NCBI GenBank assembly: GCA_036023115.1 | Contig: JAYKKT010000086.1 | Coordinates: 12,043,501 to 12,107,500 of the forward strand | Direction of reading: 5' to 3' | DNA from: Brasenia schreberi | Taxonomy: Eukaryota > Streptophyta > Magnoliopsida > Nymphaeales > Cabombaceae | Length of the DNA: 64,000 nt | Shown: positions 12,240-23,248 of the stretch, one piece after another | Layout: every line of letters begins with the position of its first letter | Numbering within the stretch: position 1 is the first letter of the stretch | Program-made: the position numbers and the translations under genes | The notes under the pieces: model-generated | What the model was told of the DNA's origin: nothing | The model's database searches: none | What the model saw: only the letters and a program-made list of their open reading frames with translations

Positions 12240-13680
12240 ATGTTACCTTCCATTGGTAGTACATTCATGTTCCTAGACACTGCCAAGGATATTTGGTTAG
12301 CGGTTCTGAAGGCTTATACCTACAGAAAAAATATCGCCAAGAAATACGATCTTATTGAGAAGATCAGGAAATGCAAACAAGGAGGCAGATCAGTTAGTGA
12401 GTACTACGCAGAACTCAGAGGATTATGGGAGGAACTTCAATTTTATTCCAAAACCAAATGCATAAGTTGCACACAAGAACGTAACGAGGAACTTGAAGAA
12501 AGGAAAATATTTGATCTCCTATGAGGCATTTCTCCAGAATATGAGTATTTGATCTCCTATGAGGCATTTCTCCAGAATATGAGGCAGTAAAAAATAATAT
12601 TCTAAGCAGAGAAGAGCTGCCATCACTCAGTACTGTGTACTCTTTGTTACTCAGAGAAGAAGATAGAAAACTTCTTCAGAAAGAGACAAAAATCAGTCTA
12701 GAAAATACTGCATTCATAGGAAGAAATACCTCCAATCATTCTTATTCACGAGGAGAGGAAGTTATGGTCATGGCAGAGGTAGATCCATACAGACTCCTGA
12801 GAAAAAAGAAAAGTTAACTTGTTCTCATTGTAGAAAAACTCGACACACAAAAGAAACTTGTTGGGAATTAGTGGGTCGACCTACTCATTATCAGAATAAA
12901 TATAACATAGCCTATTATAACAGTGATCAAAGTGAAAAGCAAGGTATTGAAAGAAGTGCACAATCATTGGCTGATATGAAGAAAGAAATTGAACTACTCA
13001 AGGCTCACCTGACTGATTCACACATTCCATCTTTATCTTCCAACAGTCGCATGACAGATCCACACTTTCCATCCACTTCTTCCAACAATGATGCACAAGC
13101 TACTATGGCATATCCGTTCTTCTTTTTGGCCAAGGGTAATATAAATATTTCTCTCTTAAGTATAGGTTATTGATTCGGGTGCCACAGATCACATGATTAG
13201 TAGGAAATACTTCTTGGATAACTATGAGGTCATTAAGGAGCAAATTAATATCCGACTGGCAGATGGCTCACACACACCGATAGTTAGAAAATGGAATATA
13301 ACTACACCTTTTGGCATATTACAAAATATTTTACATGTTCCAGATATATCAGTCAATTTATTATCTGTCTTTGCTATGACTCAGGACATGAAATGCCGTA
13401 TAATTTTTGCTTGTACTGGATGTTTCTTTTAGGAACTGAGGATGGGGAGAATCTTTGGTTAGGGTAGTGTTAAAAGAGGCCTCTATTTCTGTGAAGAGAA
13501 TAAAGGAGCATCCATGCAATCAACAGTTATTATAGAGGGACAGAGAGAAGATCTACCTCGCTGGCATCAGAGACTTTGACATTTGCCATTATCTAAAATT
13601 AGAATGTTATTACCTAAATTTAGTTATTGTAATAATTTGAACTGAATTGTGAGACTTGCCAGAAGGCAAAGCATCATCGT
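12240..13680 (+). pseudogene. Copia gag, protease and GAG-pre-integrase, element C
   Basis: The UBN2-type gag reads FLDTAKDIWLAVLKAYTYRK, then the YYAELRGLWEELQ block. A local duplication at 12540-12590 repeats the GISPEYE segment. The protease motif VIDSGATDHMISRKY is at about 13170, and a GAG-pre-integrase segment leads to a CQKAKHHR segment that ends exactly where D is inserted. Several stops and frameshifts are present. Confidence 0.8.
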
Positions 13681-15735
13681 CTATGTTATCAATAGCGGTT
13701 AGCGGGTTGTTAGCGGTCGACCCTGATATAGCGGTAGCGGGGATATAGCGGATTTAGCGGTACACTTTTATTTTTTATTAAAAAATTATATATATATATA
13801 TATATAATGGGTTCTTTAATTTCTAAGAAATATCAAGAAATACAACTACTTCTTTCATAAATATGAATCAAACTAAATAAACAAATTCTACTTCTAACTT
13901 CTAAAGAAACATAGAAACATAAGAAATATACAACCGAAGTCAGAATTAAGTACTTTATGAAAAGAGAAAGGTGTAAAAGGAGAAAAGGGTACCAGGAAGT
14001 TCAATATATTCCATCAATATATCTCATCTAGAAGGTAGTAACAAACTAGATGCCTCTGAATAACCTCAATAGATACTCGTAGAAAGAGTCGATACTTATA
14101 CGTATTCCAAGATCCTACACAAACACATAAAGAGGCGTCTTATAACCACAAAAGAATGTGACATTGAAATGCATGCACATGACACATCCCAAGACCATAA
14201 CATTGAAATACATATTATCTCATCTAAAAGTAAAATCAATAACATACTTAAAAAAACCATAAAAACTCTCTTAGAATTTTTTTTGTCTCTTCTTTTTTCT
14301 TTTTGTTTAATAAAGCTTAAATTGTGAATCATAAAAAAAAATGGTGTGAAAGAAAAGAGTATTCGGAGAGTCAAAGGTATCATGATAATTTTTAATTTTT
14401 ATGAGTAAAATCAAAATCACAATGTAAAAAGGTATAAGTGTATTAATACTATATTTGATTTATAGCACTAATTTTTCTAAAATGACCTTTTATACTAAAA
14501 TATAGATGATCAACTGTAGCTCGGTGCAAAGAAAACAGTCTCAAGAAGATTTGATGGTCTAAAATGATATCGATCTGAAATAAGAAACAAATCTATGTGA
14601 AGAATCAAAAGTTTCCTGGGGCGTACTTCAAAAAGCAGTGCTACTGACAAATGCCGGCTGCATTGCCCCTGGCGATCTTCCTAAATTTTCACCAGCATCT
14701 GTAGGCACATATAGCCTAGGGATACTTGTCGCAGACGATAAGAATAATTACAGTTGCAGGCCAATGGCATCTAAATGCACCAGTGGCCACACAGTTAGAG
14801 AGAGAGTGTGAGAGAGAGAAGACATTTCTTAATGACTTAAAATGACAAAGCTAGAGTTAGCCAGCATACATTTTATTTTATACAGAGATGAAATTCAAGT
14901 AATAATGTTATGGTGAAGGGTACTAGTCGATGGCAACTTCAGAAGGAATCGGCACAAACCATATCGACAGCAACATGAGGAGGGCAAGCCGCAACAAGTT
15001 GGGGAGTATAGTGAAGAGTGTTGGTGTGCAAGGATGGACTTGCAATGCAAAGCTCAGGTACACCAGAGGCGGAGTTGCTGGATTGGTCAGTGAGCTCAAA
15101 ATAGTCGGTGGTGGGAGGTATAGAGATTGACTGGTGATGTTGCAGCATAGCCCAAGTTCACCTTCCAAAGCTAACATGCTTTTGTAGGACAACTAATAAA
15201 CCCGCCTAAAAACCTTATAGGGAGGGAGAATGACAGAGGAAGGCGGAGAAAGAGAGAGAAGAGAGAAAGGGGAGTACTTGATGGGTGGTGGTCATGGCAG
15301 TGAGAGCAACGACGAGAGGCGGGAGAGGGACACTAGAGGCAGTCCTGTGGGAGAGAGAGAGAAAGAGGAGTACCTGATGGGTGGTGGTCATGGCAGTGAG
15401 ATCAGCGACGAGAGGCAGGAGAGGGACAACAGAGGCGGCCCTGTGGGAGAGAGAGAGAAAGAGAGGGAGAGAGAGGCGGGAGATGGTGAGAGTGTGCACG
15501 ATTAGGTTATTTTGTTTTATTTGGATCAGGTGATCCAAGTGGATCGACCCGATCCATAATAGGATCATCAATACTGTCTGCTAATTGTGCTATAGCGGAC
15601 CGCTATAGCGCTGTTAGCGGTGCTATAGCGGTCCCGGCGGGTCGCCCGCTAAGGGTCACCTGCTATAGTGTTTTTAGCATCGCTAAAATGCTATAGCGCT
15701 ATAGCGGGCGCTATAGCGCACTATTGATAACATAG
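13681..15735. mobile_element. Non-autonomous hAT-like DNA transposon D
   Basis: The ends are inverted repeats: CTATGTTATCAATAG at the left and its complement CTATTGATAACATAG at the right. Both flanks carry the same 8 bp, ATCATCGT (13673-13680 and 15736-15743), inside the integrase of element C. An 8-bp duplication points to the hAT superfamily. Both subterminal regions are crowded with TAGCGG/CTATAGCG motifs, candidate transposase binding sites. No transposase is present. The interior has AT-rich filler, a moderately GC-rich part with short open frames of no known family (about 14590-15190), and a purine-rich tandem repeat. Confidence 0.85.
15260..15480 (+). repeat. Purine-rich tandem repeat inside D
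   Basis: Two units of roughly 90-95 bp each contain GATGGGTGGTGGTCATGGCAG followed by a GCGACGAGAGGC block and a GAGAGAGAGAAAGAG run. The repeat is open on both strands, which explains overlapping open frames here. I see no evidence that it is translated. Confidence 0.7.
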
Positions 15736-15743
15736 ATCATCGT

Positions 15744-16816
15744 ACTTCCTTCCCTTTGAGTGAAGAAAAATCTTCTATTCCATTTGAAGTCGTTCATTCT
15801 GACATTTGGGGTCCTTGTTCTACTACATCTCTGCATGGATATAAGTACTTTATCTCATTTATTAATGACTGCACTAGATTTACTATGCTATATCTCATTA
15901 AAACTAAAGATGAAGTAAAGAATATCCTTCCAATTTACTACCAGTTTATCCTCACTCAGATCCAACATACTATTAAAGTTTTCCGAAGTGACAATAGTGG
16001 TGAATTTAAGTCTAATTCTCTTCATTATTTCTTTCTTGATCATGGAATATTACATCAGACTTCTTATGCATACTCTTCTCAACAAAATGGGGTTTCAGAG
16101 AGGAAAAATCGTCATATTTTAGAAGTTGCCAGAAATCTTTTGATTGATTGTAATGCTCCTAAATTTTACTGGGGTGAAGCAGTATTAACAACTGTGTTTC
16201 TTATGAATTGTATGCCAAGCAGGGTTCTCCATGATAATACACCATTTCATATGTTATGTTCTTCGAATAAACAATTTCATCTACTTAGGGTATTTGGATG
16301 CACGTGCTTTGTTTAGGTTCAAGAGATAAACTAGATGCCAGATCAATCAAATGTATTTTTCTGGGATACTCATCTACCCAGAAGGGTTAAAAGTGCTATA
16401 ATACTTTCAGAAGAAGATCCTATATTACCATGGATGTCACCTTTCATGAAGATACCCCGTTTTATAACATGCATGAAGTCGCTTCAGATGATTCTCAACC
16501 ATCTCATGTGATACCTCTTCCTCCAGGTGACATTCTTTAAGTGCAGGAAAAAGAAGCCGAGGAGACAATACCTCATTTAGAAAAGGAATGGCAAATATAT
16601 ACCAGAGGTAGTAGAGAGATCCTTTTTCCACAGCAGACAGCTACTCTGAATCAAAGTCATCCTCCTCAATCAGATCTCAATCTATCTCAAGAAACATCTC
16701 ATCCCTCAGAAATAGAATTGAACGATCTTCCCATTGTAATCCGCAAGGGAAAACGAGATACCGCAAAATATTCTTTACAGAAAATGGTGTCATATTCAAA
16801 TTATCCCAGAGAATAT
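15744..16816 (+). pseudogene. Copia integrase and start of RT, element C
   Basis: The integrase core is open from 15756 to 16316 and reads VVHSDIWGP, then FINDCTRFTMLYLIKTKDEV, FRSDNSGEF, SSQQNGVSERKNRHILEVAR and GEAVLTTVFLMN. The DDE residues appear at HSD, RSDN and the E of the SERKNR segment. A frameshift follows at about 16316. The next part (16541-16816) is the variable linker and the NYPREY segment before RT, which is cut by element B. Confidence 0.8.
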
Positions 16817-17195
16817 TGTTAATGTAATAGGGGCACGGGCCATTCGGGCCCGTGCAACCCTTGTTTGATACAAGGATCAGGGTTAGGGCCACACTGGCCC
16901 TAGCCAGTAACCGTTGAGCACAACCCAATGGCTAGTGCTGGCCGGCCAGCACTAGTCTTGTTTCTTGATTGTTTTTAATTTCTTTTTCATGTACAATGTG
17001 CTTTATAAATACCACATCATCTCATGAATAAAGTATGCAGTCTAGCACTGCTTCTTGACGTGTTTTGTATATGCTTCCGCTCTTGTTTGTCATTCTTGAA
17101 GATCGACATTCTTGATTGAATGTCATTTGACTCTTGGCGACTTGGTGAAATAGATTCGTGAAATATCAACCTTCGTTTATTAACGAATCCTTACA
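16817..17195 (+). repeat. 5' LTR of element B
   Basis: It begins TGTTAATGTAATAG and ends AATCCTTACA. A TATAAATA box is at about 17003 and an AATAAA signal at about 17026. Confidence 0.9.
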
Positions 17196-17208
17196 TGGTA
17201 TCATAGCC
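17196..17208 (+). promoter_or_regulatory. Primer binding site of element B
   Basis: TGGTATCATAGCC follows the LTR directly and differs by one base from the initiator tRNA-Met complement. Confidence 0.85.
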
Positions 17209-17395
17209 CCGGATTGAAGAAAACGAGTGCATTGAGAAGCATGCTGAAAGTGCGAAAGTTGAAGAATTGCACAAACTTGAGGTTAGTCCAAAATCTTCAT
17301 TTTTGTACAAAAATGGAAGGTAAAAATGAGTCGAAAAGTTGAGGTTAGTTTAAAATATTCTAGACCCGAAAAGTTATCAAAGTTGGGCTACAACA

Positions 17396-18250
17396 ATGAA
17401 AAAATATTTTTTATCAAAAGATTTTTGGGATTACATTGATGGAACTATAAAGGAACCAATTTTGGACATTAATGGCTTAGATGATGATGAAATCATCAAA
17501 GCACATGAAAAATTCAAGATAGATTTAAAATTATGGGAAAAGATGAATGCAAAAATCAAATGGATTATTTGTCAAAATGTGGATGAAAAACTTAGAAATA
17601 GGATAAGTGCTTTTGAAATTGCGTTTGAAACTTGGGAATATTTTAAAAGGCTTCATTCTCAAGACGATTTTGTCTTTCAAATCGATCTCATGGAAAGAAT
17701 GATTATGCTCAAACAAGGGAATCTAAGCATTAGGGACTATCAAAATGAATTTTCGGAACTATGGACTCAATTAAGAAGTTTTGACAAATTTGGAAAACTT
17801 CACAAATTAGACGAATTTCAAGAATTTTTGGAAAATCAATATTTTTTCTTGTTTATGCGTGGTTTAAGAGACGAATTTGAAAACATTAGATCAAACCTTA
17901 TACATAGAAAACCTAGACCTAGAGGGGATACCTTTCTAGCCAATCTTGTTATGGAGGAAACAAGATTAAAAAATATGTATGTGGCCAAAGAAGCCGTGCT
18001 TGCTGCATCAAGACCCGGAGCAAATTTGAAGACTTACAAGCCTCCACATGCCAAGAACAATGAAGGCACATCCAAGAAGCCCACGGGACAATGGCCCAAC
18101 AAGGATATAATTTGCTATTATTGCAAGGAAAGTGGACACATTAAAACCACTTGTCCTCTACTTCGGAAAAGGGGTGGAAACGTGGGAGCCCGTGGAAGAA
18201 GGAGGTGTCTTGCCCAACAACATCAAAGCTTACATAGAAGAAATTTTTAA
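17396..18250 (+). pseudogene. Copia gag (UBN2 plus zinc knuckle), element B
   Basis: This 284-codon open frame is the structural capsid protein of the element. A UBN2/gag domain spans about residues 15-165 (DLKLWEKMNAKIKW, FETWEYFKRLHS, RDYQNEFSELWTQLRSF). A CCHC zinc knuckle CYYCKESGHIKTTC, for binding genomic RNA, lies at about residues 240-253. Shortly after the knuckle the frame is lost and the reading moves to 18132-18416. It is the best-preserved gag in the window. The start at 17396 lacks the first residues usual in this family. Confidence 0.85.
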
Positions 18251-18255
18251 AGAAA

Positions 18256-21200
18256 AAGCAAGTATCTCCGGGAATGCTCTATCTACTTCGCAAGGTATGT
18301 CTTGGTTTTTAGATTCCGGTGCATCTTTTCATATGACACATAGTGAAGATGCTTTTATTGATTCTTGTGAGACCTTTGGAAAACATGTGTTTACGGCTTA
18401 TGGAACAAAACTCTAAATCAAAAAGGTTAGAAATTTTGAAAAAAAAAACTTTAAAATTCAAAATGTAAACCTAATACCCAAACTTAATTTGAACTTGCTT
18501 TTGGTTGCACAAATATGTGATAATGATTGTATAGTCACTTTCTCATCCAAACATTGTGTGGTGCAGGATCACCTATCGAAGAAGGTGATTGGTCAAGGCC
18601 ATAGAGAAAGTGGACTATACAAAATGGACTATCTTGTTATGCCAAATTTTGAGTTTTGTAATGTAGCCCAAGATGTTAAGCTTTGGCATAAAAGACTTGG
18701 ATACTTGATTGTAAAAAATTATATAATATTCCCTTGATGAAAACGATTAAAGAAAAAAAATTTGAATGTACGGATTGTATTCTTGGGAAAATGCATCATC
18801 TTCCTTTTTGAGAAAGGAATTTTGTACCAAATAAGGCTTTTGATCTAATACATTCGGATGTTTGGGGCCTCGCGCCCATTGCCTCTAAAGGAGGAATTCA
18901 ATACTATGTAATTTTTGTGGATGACTTTACTCGTTTCACATGGATATCCCTATTAAAACATAAATTTGAAGTATTTGAAAAATTTGTAGTATTTTTTAAT
19001 ATGATCAAAAACCAATTTGGAGCCACCATTAAGATTTTTAGATCCGATTCGGGAGGATAATATATGTCTAATGAATTTCAAAAATTTATTGAAGCAAATG
19101 GGATTATTCATCAAAAATCATGCACCAAAATCCCTCAACAAAATGGTTTAGTAGAAAGAAAACATAGGCATATCATTGAAACTTGTAGAACTATGCTAAT
19201 TGCAAGTAAGGTTCCTAAATACCTATGAGCCGAAGCCATCCTTACTACAGTATATCTCATAAATAGAATGCCCTCGTCTAACCTTGAAAATACCTCATCT
19301 TTTGAAAAATTATATAATCTTCCCCCATACTATGAAAGACTTAAAGTTTTTGAATGTAGATGTTTTGTGTATACAGACAAGAATGATAAATTATCACCTA
19401 GAGCCATTGAATGTGTATTTCTAGGGTATGGTATTGATAAAAAAGGTTATAGGTGCTTTGATCCTATAGATGACAAACTGTATGTGTCTAAGGATGTTAA
19501 ATTTTTGAGAATGATATTTATTATTAGACCAAACTCTTGAAAAACTCTGAATCTTTGTTACCTTAAGATTTCTTTGTCTTACATGAAGACGAGTGCGTCT
19601 CAGAAGATCATCAACCTATTCAAGAAAAACCCGTTGAAGACAACACTTCACATACACCTGTTGATACTCATTCAGTTGTCGAACCCTTCCCCTCCTATTA
19701 TACAAGACGTCCTAGAGAAATTATTGATAACCATATAGAATCTGATAATACGAGATTAGAACCTAGGATCTCACGACCTCCTCAGAGATTTGTGTCCTAT
19801 GAATCTTTTGAACCACAAAGAAAGAATTTGATTGCCACTCTTCGACAAGTTAAGGAACCTAGGTTCTATCATCAAGCTAAAGGCATTCCAGAATGAGAAG
19901 ATGCTATGAAGGAAGAACTCATCGCCCTAAACAAGGCTCAAACATGGGTAATTACACTTGTACCCAAGGACAAGAAAATCATTGGATGTTGATGGGTGTA
20001 TAAAATTAAAACTCATAGCAATGGTCACATTGAAAGATATAAGGCCAGACTCGTTGCTAAAGGTTACGCCCAAGAATACGGAATTGACTATGATGAAACT
20101 TTTGCTCCTGTAGCTAGAATGACTACGATTAGAATCCTCATAGTCATTGGTGCAATTAAATAATGGAATATATACCAACTTGACGTCAAGAATGCCTTTT
20201 TGAACGGTCACTTGAATGAAGAAGTCTACATGAGTCCTCCTCCTCGTATCAACCTTCCTCCTGGTCATGCTCTTAAATTGCAAAAGTCTTTGTATGGTCT
20301 GAAACAAGCTCCTAAAGCTTGGTTTGACCGATTTGAAAAATTCATGCATTTGCATAATTTTGTGACTTGTTATACTGATACTGCATTGTTTGTACGAAAA
20401 ACAACAGCTGGTATTGTGATCTTGCTTTTGTATGTAGATGACATGATCATCATAGGAAGTGATGAAGCAGGAATTGCTGAAGTTAAACTTAACCTTCATC
20501 ATGAATTTGATATGAAAGACTTAGGCTTGCTGAATTACTTTTTGGGTATTGAGATAACCAAAAATAAGAGTGGATACTTTATGTCTCAAACAAAGTTTGC
20601 TAATGATATTATTGACACATCTGATCTTATAGATACTAAGGTTGTTGACACACCGGAATTTCTAGGCACCAAACTACGCTCCACTGATGGTGAGAAATTA
20701 GATAACCCCACTCCTTATCGACACCTCATAGGTGCACTTACTTATCTCACCATTACTAGACCAAATATTTCTCATGCAGTACACACAACAAGTCAATTTC
20801 AAGAGGCACCCACTTCTGTTCATATGAGTGCTGTCTTGCGCATTATTAGATATATTAGAAACACTGCCCACAAGAGGGTTCTCTTAACTTCTTTATCTTT
20901 TGATTTATCTGTATATACGGATGTTGATTGGGGTGGAGATGTCAACGATAGACACTCTACGACTGGTTTTTGTGTGTTTTTAGGTGAATTCTTGTTTCCT
21001 GGAAGTGCAAGAAACAACAGAAGATGTCTCTCTCATCCACGGAAGCCGAATATCGAGCCATGACTACAGCTGCGATGGAACACTCTTGGATCACAACCAT
21101 TTTAGCAAACATGGGAGTCCCTGTACAACATCCAACCATCATGTATTGTGACAACAAAAGTGCTATGTACATTGCCTCTAACAACACTTTTCATGAGAGG

Positions 21201-21371
21201 ACAAAGCATATCGAGATGGATTGCCACTTTGTTCGTGAAGAGTGTCTCAATAAGAAGATTTCACTTCGTTATGTCACATCTGAGATGCAACTCGCAGACT
21301 TCTTCGCTAAATCTCTTTCAGTTCCTCGGTTTCAGTTTCTGCTAGACAAACTTTCTATGTATACCCCGTAA
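18256..21371 (+). pseudogene. Copia pol (protease, integrase, RT, RNase H), element B
   Basis: In order: protease SWFLDSGASFHMT near 18300; GAG-pre-integrase LWHKRLGY near 18690; integrase with HSDVWG, FVDDFTRFTW, FRSDSGG and QQNGLVERKHRH (18830-19160); the FLGYG capping segment near 19425; RT from about 19880 with [28 protein letters not shown] read in pieces, LDVKNAFLNG, LYGLKQAPKAWF and the catalytic YVDDMIIIG (about 20436); and RNase H in another frame (21024-21371) with STEAEYRAM and FHERTKHIEMDCHFVREE. At least six in-frame stops plus frameshifts abolish function. Confidence 0.88.
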
Positions 21372-21384
21372 AGTTTGAGGGGGG
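21371..21384 (+). promoter_or_regulatory. Polypurine tract of element B
   Basis: AAGTTTGAGGGGGG directly precedes the TGTTAATG start of the 3' LTR. This is the expected primer site for plus-strand DNA. Confidence 0.85.
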
Positions 21385-21754
21385 TGTTAATGTAATAGGG
21401 GCACGGGCCATTCGGGCCTGTGCAACCCTTGTTTGATACAAGGATCAGGATCAAGGCCACACTGGCCCTGGCCAGTAACCGTTGAGCACAGCCCAACGGC
21501 TAGTGCTGGCCAGCCAGCACTAGTCTTGTTTCTTGATTGTTTTTAATTTTTTTTCATGTACAATGTGCTCTATAAATACCACATCATCTCATGAATAAAG
21601 TATGCAGTGCTTCTTGACGTGTTTTGTATATGCTTCTGCTCTTGTTTGTCATTCTTGAAGATCGACATTCGTGATTTAATGTCATTTGACTCTTGGCGAC
21701 TTAGTGAAATAGATTCGTGCAATATCAACCTTCGTTTATTGATGAATCCTTACA
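21385..21754 (+). repeat. 3' LTR of element B
   Basis: It has the same ends as the 5' LTR and is followed by the AATAT target duplication. Confidence 0.9.
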
Positions 21755-23229
21755 AATATCAGTTGTTTGTCATGAATGCAGATTCTACCTTTGTTTCAAG
21801 AACATTTGAAGAAGCAGAAGAGTATCCAGAATGGAAGGCAGCAATGGCAGAGGAAATAGCAGCTATGATACGAAACAAGACATGGAAACTGGTTGATTTG
21901 CCAGCTAAAAGGAAGACAGTTGGTTGCAAGTGGGTATTTTCCATCAAGTATAAGGCAGATGGAAACATAGAAAGATATAAAGCAAGGCTAGTAGCTAAAG
22001 GCTATAGTCAGTCATATGGCATAGATTACACTGAAACGTTCACTCCAGTGGCAAAAATGAATACCATTAGAATCATTTTAAGTGTGACAGTTAACAAGAG
22101 ATGGGAACTATTTCAACTAGATGTTAAGAATGCCTTCCTTCAGGGAGATCTCATGGAAGACATTCACATGGATCCACCACCTGGATATCTTCAAGGAAAA
22201 CAGTCCAATAAGGTATGTAAATTAAAGAAATCAATTTATGGCCTAAAACAATCTCCCAAGGCTTGGTTTGAAAAATTTAGTGATGGAATTATAAGTTTGG
22301 GCTTTGTACCAGTGATCACACTCTGTTAATTAAGCAAGGAAAGAAAATCGTTATATTATTAGTATATGTAGATGATATTATTATTACAGGAGATGACACA
22401 GAAGGCATCACCGACCTAAAAGGAAGGCTTAATTTGTTATTTGACTTGAAAGACTTGGGTAGACTACACTATTTTCTGGGGATAGAGGCGATTCATTAGA
22501 ATAATTACTTATTTCTAAGTCAGAGGAAATACATACTTGATCTACTGAAAGAGACAAAAATGGAAGACTGCAGAATTTGCTCTATACCTATGGAAATTTC
22601 TAAGGGAGAAACCAATAATCCAGGAGAACCATATGAAGATATTGTTAAATACCAAAGATTAGTAGGGAAGTTAATTTATGTTACTATTACTCGACCTGAC
22701 ATTAGCTTTGCAGTTGGATATGTCAACAGATAGATGCACTGCCCATCGAAACATCATATGAGTACAGTATTTCATATCATCAGGTACCTGAAATCCACTT
22801 TAACTTATGGGTTATTATATACTCCTCATTCACTTATGGGTTATTATATACTCCTCACTCATCATCAGACATAAAAATTTACTCAGATGCAGATTGGGCG
22901 GGGATTACTCACTGTCGATAGGAGATCGACTTCTGGTGTGTGTGTATCTATTGGGGGTAATCTAATTTTCACGGAAAAGTAAGAAACAAAGTGTCATGGC
23001 AAGATCAAGTACCGAAGCGGGAGGAATATCGAGGCCATGGCACTTCGGCAACATGCGACCTCAATATGGCTAAAACAATTAATCATGTGGGGAAAGCAAA
23101 TTAGTGAAACGTTAGGCAAGATGGAGCTACTTATATGTGATAATTAGGTAGCTGCCTACATATCGCTCTAACTCCGGTGTTTCATGAGAGGACCAAACAT
23201 ATTTAGGTTGACTATCAATTCATCAGGAA
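21755..23229 (+). pseudogene. Copia RT and RNase H, element C
   Basis: The reverse transcriptase continues from the segment interrupted by [50 protein letters not shown] frameshift at about 22310 follows, then YVDDIIITGDD (about 22366), FLGIE and RNase H. A 29-bp tandem duplication at about 22800-22850 repeats the CACTTATGGGTTATTATATA block. The RNase H ends in a decayed FHERTKHI segment and then runs directly into gag of element E near 23230. Confidence 0.82.
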
Positions 23230-23248
23230 AAATGGTGTTACTATTGCA

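Larger units (their letters stand above)
16817..21754 (+). mobile_element. Complete copia LTR retrotransposon B
   Basis: Two LTRs (16817-17195 and 21385-21754), a primer site, gag-pol remnants and a polypurine tract are all present. The 5-bp duplication AATAT flanks the element (16812-16816 and 21755-21759), interrupting the RT of element C at the NYPREY/QLF junction. The LTRs look about 95% identical by eye, with a 9-bp indel near 17042, so the insertion is old but younger than C. The coding part is broken by stops and frameshifts. Confidence 0.92.
12211..23229 (+). mobile_element. Copia retrotransposon C, no LTRs, interrupted by D and B
   Basis: Three blocks (12211-13680, 15744-16816, 21760-23229) form one continuous gag-pol when elements D and B are ignored. 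The block edges are confirmed by the exact 8-bp and 5-bp duplications made by D and B. Both ends are lost: on the left it abuts element A inside gag, and on the right its RNase H runs into the gag of element E. It is a close relative of E, perhaps three-quarters identical by eye. Confidence 0.8.
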
